From: Bradyrhizobium sp. 138 | GTDB lineage: Bacteria > Pseudomonadota > Alphaproteobacteria > Rhizobiales > Xanthobacteraceae | Length of the DNA: 64,000 nt | Reading direction: 5' to 3' | Assembly (NCBI RefSeq): GCF_023074075.1 | Contig: NZ_JADPKT010000016.1 | Location: 205,403 to 269,402, forward strand | Shown: in pieces, positions 24,997 through 32,401 of the stretch | How positions within the stretch are numbered: the stretch's first letter is position 1 | Layout: every line of letters starts with the position of its first letter | The notes under the pieces: model-generated | What the model was told of the DNA's origin: nothing | The model's input: only the letters and a program-made list of their open reading frames with translations | The model's database searches: none | Made by a program: the position numbers and the translations under genes

Positions 24997-26136
24997 ATGA
25001 TCCGCGCCACCCTCGCCACGATCTCCGCGCTTCTCGCGCTGGCCTTGCCGGCCGCGGCCGCCGACGATTTCATCGCCTCGCCGACGCTGCGCGCGAGCGT
25101 CACCGTGACCTCGGACGTGGTGCGGGTCGGCGATCTCATCGACAACGCGGGATCGGCCGCGCTGATCCCGGTCTACCGCTCGCCCGATCTCGGCACCACC
25201 GGCGCGCTGCCGGTCGCGCATGTGCTGTCGGTGCTTCGCGCCAAACAGGTGATCGGCGTGATGACCGGCGACATCAAGGAGGTCCAGGTCACTCGCCTCG
25301 CCCGCACGCTCGTGAGCAAGGATCTCGAAAACGCGGTCGGCGCGGCACTCGAGCGCCGCTTCGGCCTCGGGGATGCCGCCAACCTCACCGTCACGTTCGA
25401 CCGCGGCGTCGCCGAGATGCGGCTGGACGCCTCCAACAGCGGCGCGCTGCAGCCGGTCGCAACCCGCTATGACGCCCGCAGCGGCCGTTTCGACATCGCC
25501 TTCGAGATTGCCAACGACAGCAATCCCACCCCGACCAAGCTCCGCTTCACCGGCACCGCGATCGAGACGGTGGAAGTGGCCGTGCTGACGCGCGACATCG
25601 ACCGCACCGATCTCCTGAAATCCTCCGACGTCGCGCTGGAGCGCCGGCCGAAGGCCGAGATCACCGGCGAGCCCGCCTCGCGCGATCGTAGCGTCGGCAT
25701 GCAGTTGCGCCGGCCGATGCGGGCGGGCACGCCGCTCCGTCTTGCCGACATCGTCAAACCCGACTTCGTGCTGCGCGATCAGGCCGTCACCATCATCTAC
25801 CAGGTGCCGGGCGTCTATCTCACCACGCGCGGCAAGGCGATCGAGAGCGGCGCCGAGGGCGACAGCGTCAGCGTGATCAATTTGCAATCCAAGCGCACCC
25901 TGACCGGTGTCGTCACCGGCCGCGGCCAGGTGACGATCCAGGGCGCGAGCCAGTCCGCACCGATCGCGCCCGCGGTCGAGCAGACCTCCTCGCTCAAGCG
26001 TGACGAAGTTCCCGCTCCCGTCGACACTGCCGCCATCGTCCGGAGCCTGGTCCAGGCTCCCGCCTCGCCCGCTCAAATCGCCCAAGCCCAGATTCCGCAA
26101 GTTCGCCTCTCGCAGGCTCCAGCCAAGTCAGAGTAA
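24997..26136 (+). CDS. flgA: P-ring assembly chaperone FlgA
   Basis: Periplasmic chaperone that helps FlgI form the P ring. Starts at GTG 24988, ATG 24991 or ATG 24997 are possible; I chose 24997 because GAGG lies 7 bases before it. About 379 residues, with a signal peptide (IRATLATISALLALALPAAAA), an N-terminal beta domain and a SAF-like C-terminal domain (about 195-320, including AGTPLRLADIVKPDFVLRDQ). The extra C-terminal Ala/Gln/Pro tail makes it longer than enteric FlgA (about 220). Confidence 0.9.
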   Translation: MIRATLATISALLALALPAAAADDFIASPTLRASVTVTSDVVRVGDLIDNAGSAALIPVYRSPDLGTTGALPVAHVLSVLRAKQVIGVMTGDIKEVQVTRLARTLVSKDLENAVGAALERRFGLGDAANLTVTFDRGVAEMRLDASNSGALQPVATRYDARSGRFDIAFEIANDSNPTPTKLRFTGTAIETVEVAVLTRDIDRTDLLKSSDVALERRPKAEITGEPASRDRSVGMQLRRPMRAGTPLRLADIVKPDFVLRDQAVTIIYQVPGVYLTTRGKAIESGAEGDSVSVINLQSKRTLTGVVTGRGQVTIQGASQSAPIAPAVEQTSSLKRDEVPAPVDTAAIVRSLVQAPASPAQIAQAQIPQVRLSQAPAKSE

Positions 26137-26139
26137 GTC

Positions 26140-26904
26140 ATGTCCACGTTCAGTTCGGCTTTCCGCCTCCGTCGCATCGCGATCTCTGCCCTGCTGCTGG
26201 CCTCTTGCGCGCTGGGCGGCTGCTCCTCGATCGACCGCCTGTCGCAGATCGGCGAGCAGCCGAAGCTGTCGGCGATCGACAATCCGACGACGCAGCCCGG
26301 CTACAAGCCGGTGCAGATGCCGATGCCGAAGCCGGAAGTCGCCTCCTACAATCCGAACTCGCTGTGGCGCAACGGCAGCCGCGCCTTCTTCAAGGACCAG
26401 CGCGCCCGCCAGGTCGGCGACCTCCTGACCGTGACCGTGAACATCACCGACAAGGCCAACCTCTCCAACGAGACCCAGCGCAGCCGCACCAATTCGGAAG
26501 ATTCCGGGATCACCGACTTCATCGGCGCCAAGACGCTGGGCGCGCAGGCGCAGAAGGTGCTGCCCGGCCGCATCCTCACCGCCGATTCCACGGCGTCCAG
26601 CGACGGCAAGGGCTCGGTCAACCGCCAGGAAGCGCTGCAGACCAACGTCGCCGCGGTGGTCACGCAAGTGCTGCCGAACGGCAACCTCGTGGTCGAGGGC
26701 AAGCAGGAGATCCGCGTCAACTTCGAGATCCGCGAGCTCGTGGTCGCCGGCATCGTCCGCCCCGAAGACATCCAGAGCGACAACACCATCGATTCCACCA
26801 AGATCGCCCAGGCCCGCATCGCCTATGGCGGCCGCGGCCAGATCACGGACGTGCAACAGCCGCGCTACGGCCAGCAAGTCATGGACGTGCTGCTGCCCTT
26901 CTAG
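26140..26904 (+). CDS. flgH: L-ring lipoprotein FlgH
   Basis: Outer-membrane L-ring subunit of 254 residues. The signal peptide ends in a lipobox LGGC with the lipidated Cys at residue 28. Family blocks follow: NSLWRNGSRAFFKDQRARQV, GDLLTVTVNITDKANLSN, and NLVVEGKQEIRVNFE with RPEDIQSDNTIDSTKIA near the C-terminus. It follows flgA by 3 bases, and a strong terminator follows. Confidence 0.96.
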   Translation: MSTFSSAFRLRRIAISALLLASCALGGCSSIDRLSQIGEQPKLSAIDNPTTQPGYKPVQMPMPKPEVASYNPNSLWRNGSRAFFKDQRARQVGDLLTVTVNITDKANLSNETQRSRTNSEDSGITDFIGAKTLGAQAQKVLPGRILTADSTASSDGKGSVNRQEALQTNVAAVVTQVLPNGNLVVEGKQEIRVNFEIRELVVAGIVRPEDIQSDNTIDSTKIAQARIAYGGRGQITDVQQPRYGQQVMDVLLPF

Positions 26905-26921
26905 CCTTCTTCAAGAGCTCC

Positions 26922-26960
26922 CACATCGTGTTCGCGAACCTAAGGCGCGAACGACGATGT
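26922..26960. repeat. Hairpin immediately downstream of flgH
   Basis: Inverted repeat with arms ACATCGTGTTCGCG and CGCGAACGACGATGT (one bulged base). It lies just before the flgH terminator and could protect the 3' end of the transcript. Confidence 0.5.
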
Positions 26961-26965
26961 ACAAC

Positions 26966-26998
26966 GCGGCCTCCGGTAGCTCCCCTGCCGGAGGCCGC
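26966..26998 (+). terminator. Terminator of flgF-flgG-flgA-flgH
   Basis: Perfect 11-bp stem GCGGCCTCCGG / CCGGAGGCCGC with an 11-base loop, followed by ATGTATTTT. It is 62 bases past the flgH stop. Confidence 0.75.
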
Positions 26999-27069
26999 AT
27001 GTATTTTGGCGGTGGTGGTGCGAGTGGGGCTGCGAGTCAGATGGTCCCATAAGAGGACGTCCCATCCAC

Positions 27070-27186
27070 GTCATTGCGAGGAGCCCTTCGCGACGAAGCA
27101 ATCCAGACCGCCTCCATGGAAAAATTCTGGATTGCTTCCGCCTTCGCCAAGGCTTCGGCGGACAAGTCGCTGCGCTCGCAATGACG
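27070..27186. repeat. Palindromic intergenic repeat, long form (copy E)
   Basis: Starts GTCATTGCGAGGAGCC and ends CGCTCGCAATGACGG, with the extra block CCGCCTTCGCCAAGGCTTCG. It separates the flgH terminator from the antitoxin gene. Confidence 0.85.
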
Positions 27187-27206
27187 GCGGGGAGACCGTG
27201 CACTCC

Positions 27207-27533
27207 TCACGCCGCTTTCGCCACCGCGCGTATCTCCAGATGCACGCCGGTCTCCTTCTGCAGCGCGTGGATCACCGCCATCAGGTTTTCGGCCGTCGGA
27301 TTGCCGCGCGGCCCGAACATTCGCATCAGGCTCTTCGGCGGACGGTCGAGCACCTCGCTCAGTCGCTCGAAACCGATGGTGGCGTTGATGTAGGTCCGCA
27401 GCGCCGTGCGGCCATAATCGACATCACCCTGCAACAGGCCCTGCATCGCCTCCAGGAACAGCGCCTCGCGAAAGGCGGGATCGCGCTCCGCCATCGCGCG
27501 GACCGTGTCCCGAAAACTCCGGGTCAATGGCAT
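27207..27533 (-). CDS. HigA-like antitoxin (addiction-module antidote)
   Basis: A 108-residue protein beginning at ATG 27533. The C-terminal half is a helix-turn-helix of the addiction-module antidote group (FERLSEVLDRPPKSLMRMFG, then PRGNPTAENLMAVIHAL). The N-terminal segment may bind the partner toxin. The start overlaps the toxin stop by one base (TGATG), the classical toxin-antitoxin coupling. Antitoxins of this kind usually repress their own promoter. The toxin frame is broken upstream, so this may be an orphan antidote. Confidence 0.75.
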   Translation of the reverse strand: MPLTRSFRDTVRAMAERDPAFREALFLEAMQGLLQGDVDYGRTALRTYINATIGFERLSEVLDRPPKSLMRMFGPRGNPTAENLMAVIHALQKETGVHLEIRAVAKAA

Positions 27534-27861
27534 CACCTATTCCCCTGTCCTGCTCTTGATTTGTACTCGCGCCAGCGGCGCAGGGCCGCGTCGATATCTT
27601 TTTGCTGTCTCTGTTTGGTACCGCCTCCCAACAGAATGACCAGCAAATTGCCATGCCAGCCGAAATAGATCCGGTAACCCGGACCGCGATTGATCTTTAG
27701 CTCAGCGGCGCCCTCCCCGATGGACTTGACGTTTGATGTGTTGCCATCGGCCAGCCGCTCGATGGCGACCGCGATCATCACACGTGCCTGCGGATCAAGC
27801 CATCCAGCCAATCGCGGAACGGGCTGCGATCGTCGATGATGTATTCTTCGATCCTGATCAT
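27533..27861 (-). pseudogene. Frameshifted RelE/HigB-like toxin
   Basis: Reading from ATG 27861 gives MIRIEEYIIDDRSPFRDWLD followed by GLIRRHV and a stop. The next frame resumes exactly at DPQARVMIAVAIERLADGN and continues through VKSIGEGAAELKINRGPGYR and IYFGWHGNLLVILLGGGTKQ. Together these make an intact killer protein of the HI1419/COG3657 type, where the PF-WLD-L-DPQAR junction is typical. Adding one G in TTGATCC near 27797 would restore the frame. It could be a natural inactivating deletion, a sequencing error, or a programmed shift. The longer frame from 27883 lacks the family N-terminus. Confidence 0.75.
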
Positions 27862-27883
27862 TTGGTACCACAATCGTTACCAT

Positions 27884-28741
27884 TTTTCAATTTCAGAATA
27901 TTCGGATTTTATAAATTCTTGTTGACACACTCTGGCTACCTCATTATGTTCTCGTTTTGTTCCATTCCACAAGAGGGCGTATCGCGATCGTCACGGAACG
28001 CGGGATGGAATGCGGTGGCCGCGACGGCGTCGGCGGGTATGGCAGGTTGCAGGGCGGGAATCCCGTGAGCAGCCGCCTGCGCGATACGACACGACGCTGA
28101 CAGCGTCTTCGAATGGTCTCGACGGCGAGCGCACGCCAGCCGTGGAGAGCCCAGCGAAGATGTGCGCGGACGGAGAAGTCGTGTGGTCCTGACGCCCGGG
28201 GTTCTGGCGTCAAGTCTCAGCGGTGATGTGGCGGCCAACCGGCACGCGCATCAGCCATCCGCAAGGCGACGGGGGCAATAGTGCATCGCTCCCCGAGGAG
28301 AGCACGAAGGACACCGTGAAAACCATCGCGCAGGGAAGGCCGGGAGGTTCCGGCATCACCTGTCGTCCACCCCGTGCGCGTTCTCTCGCACACGCGGGAC
28401 TTCGGGTGCCAGCCGGCGCCCGGCCTTCCCTGCGCCTTCTTGATCTTCAGGAGGGTAAAGACGATTGCAAAACTCGGGCGGAAGATGCCGCGAGGATACG
28501 AAAGGCTGTCCGCGATTGCAGTGAAAGGACGAAGGTGTCTGCCGAACCACATCTCTCGCCTGTCCCGGACAAGCCGCAGCGCGTCAGCGGTGCGGCGCAG
28601 AGCCGGGACCCATGAGGCCAAGCAACACGCCGCGACGTGGGCCCCGGCTCAGCAGCGCACCGCCGACCGAACGATGCTTCGCATCGCCGGGATGGCGCTG
28701 CGCTGCGTCCGGGGCATGAGACCGCAGGCGGCGCGGAGCGG
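27884..28741. repeat. Non-coding repeat-rich block
   Basis: About 860 bases without a convincing gene. From roughly 28100 the sequence resembles dispersed bradyrhizobial intergenic repeats that I recognise from memory (around AGAAGTCGTGTGGTCCTGAC, GCAAGGCGACGGGGGCAATA and GGACAAGCCGCAGCGCGTC). A perfect 17-base inverted repeat, GCGCAGGGAAGGCCGGG at 28328 and its complement at 28419, encloses 74 bases. Short open frames here are in a mixture of strands with no ribosome-binding sites. Confidence 0.5.
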
Positions 28742-29521
28742 CTACGTAAACTCCGCCTCCACCGCCCCCAGGCCCTCCAGTTCCATCCGCACCTTGTCGC
28801 CGTCCTTGAGCCACAGCGTCTTGACCAGGCTGCCCGTGAGCACAAGTTGTCCCGCGTGAAGACCCTTGCCTTCGGCGGCGAGATGGTTGGCGAGCCAGGC
28901 GAGCGCGTTGTGGGGATGGCCGAGCACGTCGGCGCCGGTGCCGTGGCTGACCTCCTCGCCGTTGAGGATGGCGCGGCCCTTGACTGCCCTCAGGTCTGGC
29001 ACCGACGAGCGCGGAACCGCCGGGGCCAGCACGCAGCCGGCCGCGAAGAAATCGTCGGCGATCAGCGTCGGGGCGCCCATCGTCTCCCACTTCACGTAGC
29101 GGTCGTCGACGATCTCTATCGCGGGATGATAGGCCTCGACCGCCTCGCCGACCCATTCGGCCGTGAACGGCGCCTCGCCGGCGGCCAGGTCGCGCTTCAG
29201 CCGCACTGCGATCTCGCATTCGACGCCGACCCGGACATATTTGGAGGCCGCGAGCTTGGCGCCGCTGTGATGCACGCCCTTCTGGAACACGCCGCCGGCG
29301 CAGGGATGCGGGATGCCGATATAGTCCTGCATCACCTGGCTGGTGCAGCCGATCTTGTAGCCGACGAGCGGCCCGGCGTGCGGCAGCAGCAAATCGTGCA
29401 GGGCGCGCTGAACCTGATAGCCCTCGGCTTCATCCGCGGGCGGACGTTCCAGCACTGCGAGCGGCGCATGGTTGCGGCGCGCCAGCGCGATCGCCTTTGC
29501 GGCTTCGAGAATCTTGTCCAT
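28742..29521 (-). CDS. 2-keto-4-pentenoate hydratase family enzyme
   Basis: A 259-residue member of the fumarylacetoacetate hydrolase / MhpD-DmpE hydratase superfamily, which hydrates or decarboxylates 2-oxo acids in meta-cleavage pathways. Visible motifs include GYKIGCTSQVMQDYIGIPHP, the acidic metal-binding VECEIAVRL, AYHPAIEIVDDRY, and the C-terminal GLHAGQLVLTGSLVKT. No aromatic ring-cleavage genes are nearby, so the substrate is unknown. Confidence 0.85.
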   Translation of the reverse strand: MDKILEAAKAIALARRNHAPLAVLERPPADEAEGYQVQRALHDLLLPHAGPLVGYKIGCTSQVMQDYIGIPHPCAGGVFQKGVHHSGAKLAASKYVRVGVECEIAVRLKRDLAAGEAPFTAEWVGEAVEAYHPAIEIVDDRYVKWETMGAPTLIADDFFAAGCVLAPAVPRSSVPDLRAVKGRAILNGEEVSHGTGADVLGHPHNALAWLANHLAAEGKGLHAGQLVLTGSLVKTLWLKDGDKVRMELEGLGAVEAEFT

Positions 29522-29951
29522 CGGCGCCGCCTCCCACGCTACGCATTCGAGAGCGGCACTTCAGCATCCCCGCTCCGGCCTGACAAGCGCGCCCGGCCGG
29601 GTGATTACGGTGCCTCGCCCGCGTTTAAGGAAATATTGAGCCGGTGGAGGCTCTATGGAGGCACGCGCCTCGCAGGCCCTGCAAACCGCGCGAGAGGCCT
29701 GATTGCAGCGATGCTTGATGCAGCTGGGTCAGCGCTTCAACTCCCGAGTCGATCCCGTTGATGCGACTCGCAAAATCTCCCGCACCTGAAGTGAAGGCTG
29801 TTTCTCATCCGAACTCACGTGAGCTCGGAGGAATCGAGTCTAGCCCATTGATCGCGATTCACTTTTCGCCATTGCGCTCGCGCGCCGAGGCCACGCGAGC
29901 ACAAGCGACAGGCAAAATGCCGATCACGACGCGAAACGGCGCCTTGCGTCC
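29522..29951. other. Intergenic region without recognised gene
   Basis: About 430 bases between the dksA terminator and the hydratase gene. It has no family-like frame, palindromic repeat or clear promoter that I can support. TTAA-GGAAATA-TTGA near 29624 is a one-mismatch TTAA-N7-TTAA but has no flagellar neighbour. Confidence 0.4.
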
Positions 29952-29980
29952 AAAAACAAAGAGCCGCATCGCTGCGGCTC
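29952..29980 (-). terminator. dksA terminator
   Basis: On the minus strand an 8-bp stem GAGCCGCA / TGCGGCTC with a 4-base loop is followed by TTTGTTTTT. It is directly after the dksA stop. Confidence 0.85.
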
Positions 29981-29985
29981 GGGCT

Positions 29986-30396
29986 CTATTCGTCGCGATA
30001 GACCTTCTCGCGTTTCTCGTGGCGCTCCTGCGCTTCCACCGAGAGCGTCGCGATGGGCCGGGCTTCGAGCCGCTTCAACGAGATCGGCTCGCCGGTTTCC
30101 TCGCAATAGCCGTAGGTGTTGTCCTCGATGCGCTGGAGCGCGGCGTCGATCTTGGCGATCAACTTGCGCTGGCGGTCGCGGGCGCGGAGTTCGATGGCGC
30201 GGTCGGTTTCGGACGATGCCCGATCGGCGAGATCGGGGTGGTTGACGTTCTCCTCCTGCAAAGCCTGCAGCGTCAGCTTGGACTCTTTGAGGATTTCATC
30301 TTTCCAGGCGAGGAGCTTCAAACGGAAGTACTCCTTCTGCCGGTCGTTCATGAAAGGCTCTTTGTCGGTCGGTCGGTAGTTTTTCAACTTTTCCAA
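29986..30396 (-). CDS. dksA: RNA polymerase-binding regulator DksA
   Basis: DksA acts with ppGpp to adjust transcription, by inserting its coiled coil in the RNA polymerase secondary channel. 136 residues, normal for rhizobial DksA. The coiled coil (about residues 23-85) is followed by the zinc-finger region YGYCEETGEPISLKRLEARP and then ATLSVEAQERHEKRE. Only one of the four canonical zinc cysteines (CEET) is present; the others are T, S and A. This is common in Rhizobiales homologues. Single gene, with its own terminator. Confidence 0.93.
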   Translation of the reverse strand: MEKLKNYRPTDKEPFMNDRQKEYFRLKLLAWKDEILKESKLTLQALQEENVNHPDLADRASSETDRAIELRARDRQRKLIAKIDAALQRIEDNTYGYCEETGEPISLKRLEARPIATLSVEAQERHEKREKVYRDE

Positions 30397-30566
30397 GGGC
30401 GGCCTATCTGTCTAAGCAACGACTCGCAACGGAAACAGGGTCCGTTGAGCGGGGCGTTATATAGCGGCCTCCTGTGACAGACAATGTTTCCCTCACCGTC
30501 CGGCTGGCGCCCCCAAGCCCTTGCACAGGAAGGTTTATCCTGGAGGGATCGGGGGCGGCCGAATGG

Positions 30567-31178
30567 CTAGTAGCCGACCGTGAAGCGCTGCCGCAGATGG
30601 GCCGGGCGCTCGATCTCGTCGGCGAGCGCAATGGCGTAGTCGGCGAAGCTGATCCAGCTCTTGCCGTTCGCATCTGCGAGAAGCTGATCGGTGCCGAGCC
30701 GGAACTTGCCCGTGCGCTCCCCCACGTCGAACAGGGCCGACGGCGAAATGAAGGTCCAGTTCAGCTCCTTTTCCTGCCGCAAGAGGTCGAGGAACGCCGA
30801 GCCTGCTTCCGCTTCCGCCTTGTATTGGGCCGGGAAATTGGGAGTCGTGACCAGCTTCACGCCCGGCGCGACCTCGAGGCTGCCGGCGCCGCCGACGACG
30901 AGATAACGACCAACCTTGGCGTCCTTCGCCGCACCGATCAGCTTGAGCGCGTCGCTGGCCAGGAAGTGCACGGAACTCACGGCGACGTCGTGCCCGGCCC
31001 AGAGCTTGGCGAGGCCGGCCTGGTCGAGCACGTCCCCCTTGGTCGGCGTGACGTTGGGCAGGGCCGCGATCTTCTCGGGGTTCCGGGCGATGGCGGTGAC
31101 CGCGTGGCCGCGGCGCAACAGTTCCTTGGTGATCTCCGACCCGGCCCGGCCCGAGGCGCCGGCGACTGCGATTTTCAT
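30567..31178 (-). CDS. NAD(P)-binding Rossmann oxidoreductase (NmrA/YwnB-like)
   Basis: A 203-residue atypical short-chain dehydrogenase-like protein. The N-terminal Rossmann motif GASGRAG binds NAD(P), and later strands match the YwnB/YesF group (DVLDQAGLAKLWAGHDVAVS, YLVVGGAGSLEV, FRLGTDQLLADANGKSWISF). No catalytic Tyr-Lys pair of classical SDRs is obvious. It is divergent from an HxlR regulator, an arrangement usual for redox- or aldehyde-responsive oxidoreductases. Confidence 0.85.
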   Translation of the reverse strand: MKIAVAGASGRAGSEITKELLRRGHAVTAIARNPEKIAALPNVTPTKGDVLDQAGLAKLWAGHDVAVSSVHFLASDALKLIGAAKDAKVGRYLVVGGAGSLEVAPGVKLVTTPNFPAQYKAEAEAGSAFLDLLRQEKELNWTFISPSALFDVGERTGKFRLGTDQLLADANGKSWISFADYAIALADEIERPAHLRQRFTVGY

Positions 31179-31191
31179 GGAAGGCTCCTTT

Positions 31192-31205
31192 GCTACTGTA
31201 GTAAC
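31192..31205. promoter_or_regulatory. Candidate HxlR operator
   Basis: GCTACT-GT-AGTAAC is a 14-base inverted repeat with one mismatch, resembling the GTTACT/AGTAAC palindromes of the HxlR family. It lies 14 bases upstream of the oxidoreductase ATG. A second, longer-spaced pair TTACC...GGTAA is at 31259-31280. Confidence 0.45.
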
Positions 31206-31286
31206 TAATGGAGACTAGATAACAAAAAGAATGCTGGTGTTAAGAGAGCACTTTGTGCTTACCTGATTACACAGGGGTAACCCTCC

Positions 31287-31700
31287 ATGCGTACCCGAAG
31301 CGACGAGAACGAACTCCGAGGCCCGGCCATGAAACCCGACGTCTATGCAGCGAACTGCCCCACCCGCCAGATCCTCGATCGCGTCGGCGACAAATGGGCG
31401 GTGCTGATCCTGTTGCTGCTGCGCGAGGATGCGATGCGCTTCAATCAGTTGCGCCGCACGATCGAAGGCATTTCGCAGAAGATGCTGAGCCAGGTGCTCA
31501 AATCGCTCGAACGCGACGGCTTGATCAAGCGCCACGCCATCGCGACCGTGCCTGTCACGGTGGAGTATTCGATCACGCAGCTCGGGCTGACGCTCGCCGG
31601 TGCGGTCGATCCCCTGCGCGATTGGGCCGAGCAGAATCTGAAAGACGTCCTCGCCGCCCAGCGCCGCTACGACGCGCAGCAGAAGGAGGAAGCGGCGTAA
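31287..31700 (+). CDS. HxlR-family transcriptional regulator
   Basis: 137 residues, with the winged helix-turn-helix of the HxlR family: CPTRQILDRVGDKWAVLILL, then RFNQLRRTIEGISQKMLSQV and LKSLERDGLIKR. The N-terminal Cys in NCPT is conserved and may sense oxidants or aldehydes. ATG 31329 (MKPDVYAANCP) is the alternative, possibly true, start. It probably controls the divergent NAD(P)-binding protein and itself. Confidence 0.9.
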   Translation: MRTRSDENELRGPAMKPDVYAANCPTRQILDRVGDKWAVLILLLLREDAMRFNQLRRTIEGISQKMLSQVLKSLERDGLIKRHAIATVPVTVEYSITQLGLTLAGAVDPLRDWAEQNLKDVLAAQRRYDAQQKEEAA

Positions 31701-31704
31701 GGCG

Positions 31705-32118
31705 CTAAGCCTGCCCGGCCTTCGCGAGCTCGACCTCGACGCGCAGCTCGATCTCGGAGAGCACGGAATCGAGACCAGGATCGCCAGAGGACGATTTCAG
31801 GTTCGCCGCAGCATCCCGCAGCCGCATCACGGTCGAAGCGTCGAGATTGCCTGACAACAGGCCCATCTTGAGATCGTCGAGCACGTCGAGCGCGGTCCTG
31901 CCGCGGGCGACCGAGCGCTTGCGGCGCTCGACCGGATCCTCCTCGACACCCTGCAGGGCCAGCAGCCCGTCGATGTTGGCGGCGGCCTTCGGTGCGGCAG
32001 CGCTCCGCGTCTCCAGCGCCGATGCAGTGTCGGGCAGCACGAAGGTGCCGGAGCCGGTCCGCCTGGCCTGGCTGGCCGGCGTTCCAAGCGTGGTGCCGTT
32101 CGGTCCGTAGATGCGCAT
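31705..32118 (-). CDS. fliX: Flagellar regulator FliX
   Basis: FliX couples early flagellar assembly to the sigma-54 activator FlbD in Caulobacter. 137 residues with the FliX N-terminus MRIYGPNG, Ala-rich segment, then the helical C-terminal block (RGRTALDVLDDLKMGLLSG and MRLRDAAANL). Divergent from flgI, as in other alphaproteobacteria. The shared region carries ftr-like palindromes and a near-perfect CtrA-type box. flbD itself is not in the window. Confidence 0.92.
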   Translation of the reverse strand: MRIYGPNGTTLGTPASQARRTGSGTFVLPDTASALETRSAAAPKAAANIDGLLALQGVEEDPVERRKRSVARGRTALDVLDDLKMGLLSGNLDASTVMRLRDAAANLKSSSGDPGLDSVLSEIELRVEVELAKAGQA

Positions 32119-32165
32119 CGGAAGGAATCCGGGTGATCGATGCCGTCACCTTCGCTGTCTTATGG

Positions 32166-32180
32166 TTAACGGCGCGTAAA
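32166..32180. promoter_or_regulatory. CtrA-type box (one mismatch) upstream of fliX
   Basis: TTAA-CGGCGCG-TAAA matches TTAA-N7-TTAA with one change; the reverse complement includes TTAACCAT. It is 48 bases upstream of fliX, so a CtrA role in fliX transcription is plausible. Confidence 0.5.
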
Positions 32181-32183
32181 CGG

Positions 32184-32211
32184 GTCGGCAAAATCTGCCG
32201 ACAGGCGGCAG
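32184..32211. promoter_or_regulatory. Tandem ftr-like (FlbD) palindromes, fliX/flgI region
   Basis: GTCGGCA-AAATC-TGCCGAC (32184-32202) is a perfect inverted repeat and overlaps a second one, CTGCCG-ACAGG-CGGCAG (32195-32211). They lie about 90-115 bases upstream of the sigma-54 element of flgI, the spacing of Caulobacter ftr sites. FlbD binding is inferred. Confidence 0.65.
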
Positions 32212-32298
32212 TTTCGCTCCTCAGGGCGAACGCCGGCTGACGCCGGTCGAAACAGATTTATTCAACCTATTCAGCCACCTATGCCCGCCGCCCCGGGT

Positions 32299-32314
32299 TG
32301 GCACAGCCCTCGCA
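32299..32314 (+). promoter_or_regulatory. Sigma-54 promoter for flgI operon
   Basis: TGGCAC-AGCCC-TCGCA keeps the GG and GC with 10-base spacing and differs from the consensus at one -12 position, as does the flgF promoter. It lies 88 bases upstream of the flgI ATG. Confidence 0.7.
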
Positions 32315-32401
32315 AGGACAGCGTCGGACCAGCTCGACATGCGAGTGTCGGGGTTGGTCCGAGATTTGAGGGGCCTTTTCGGGAGGCTTGGGGAGCAGAG
32401 G

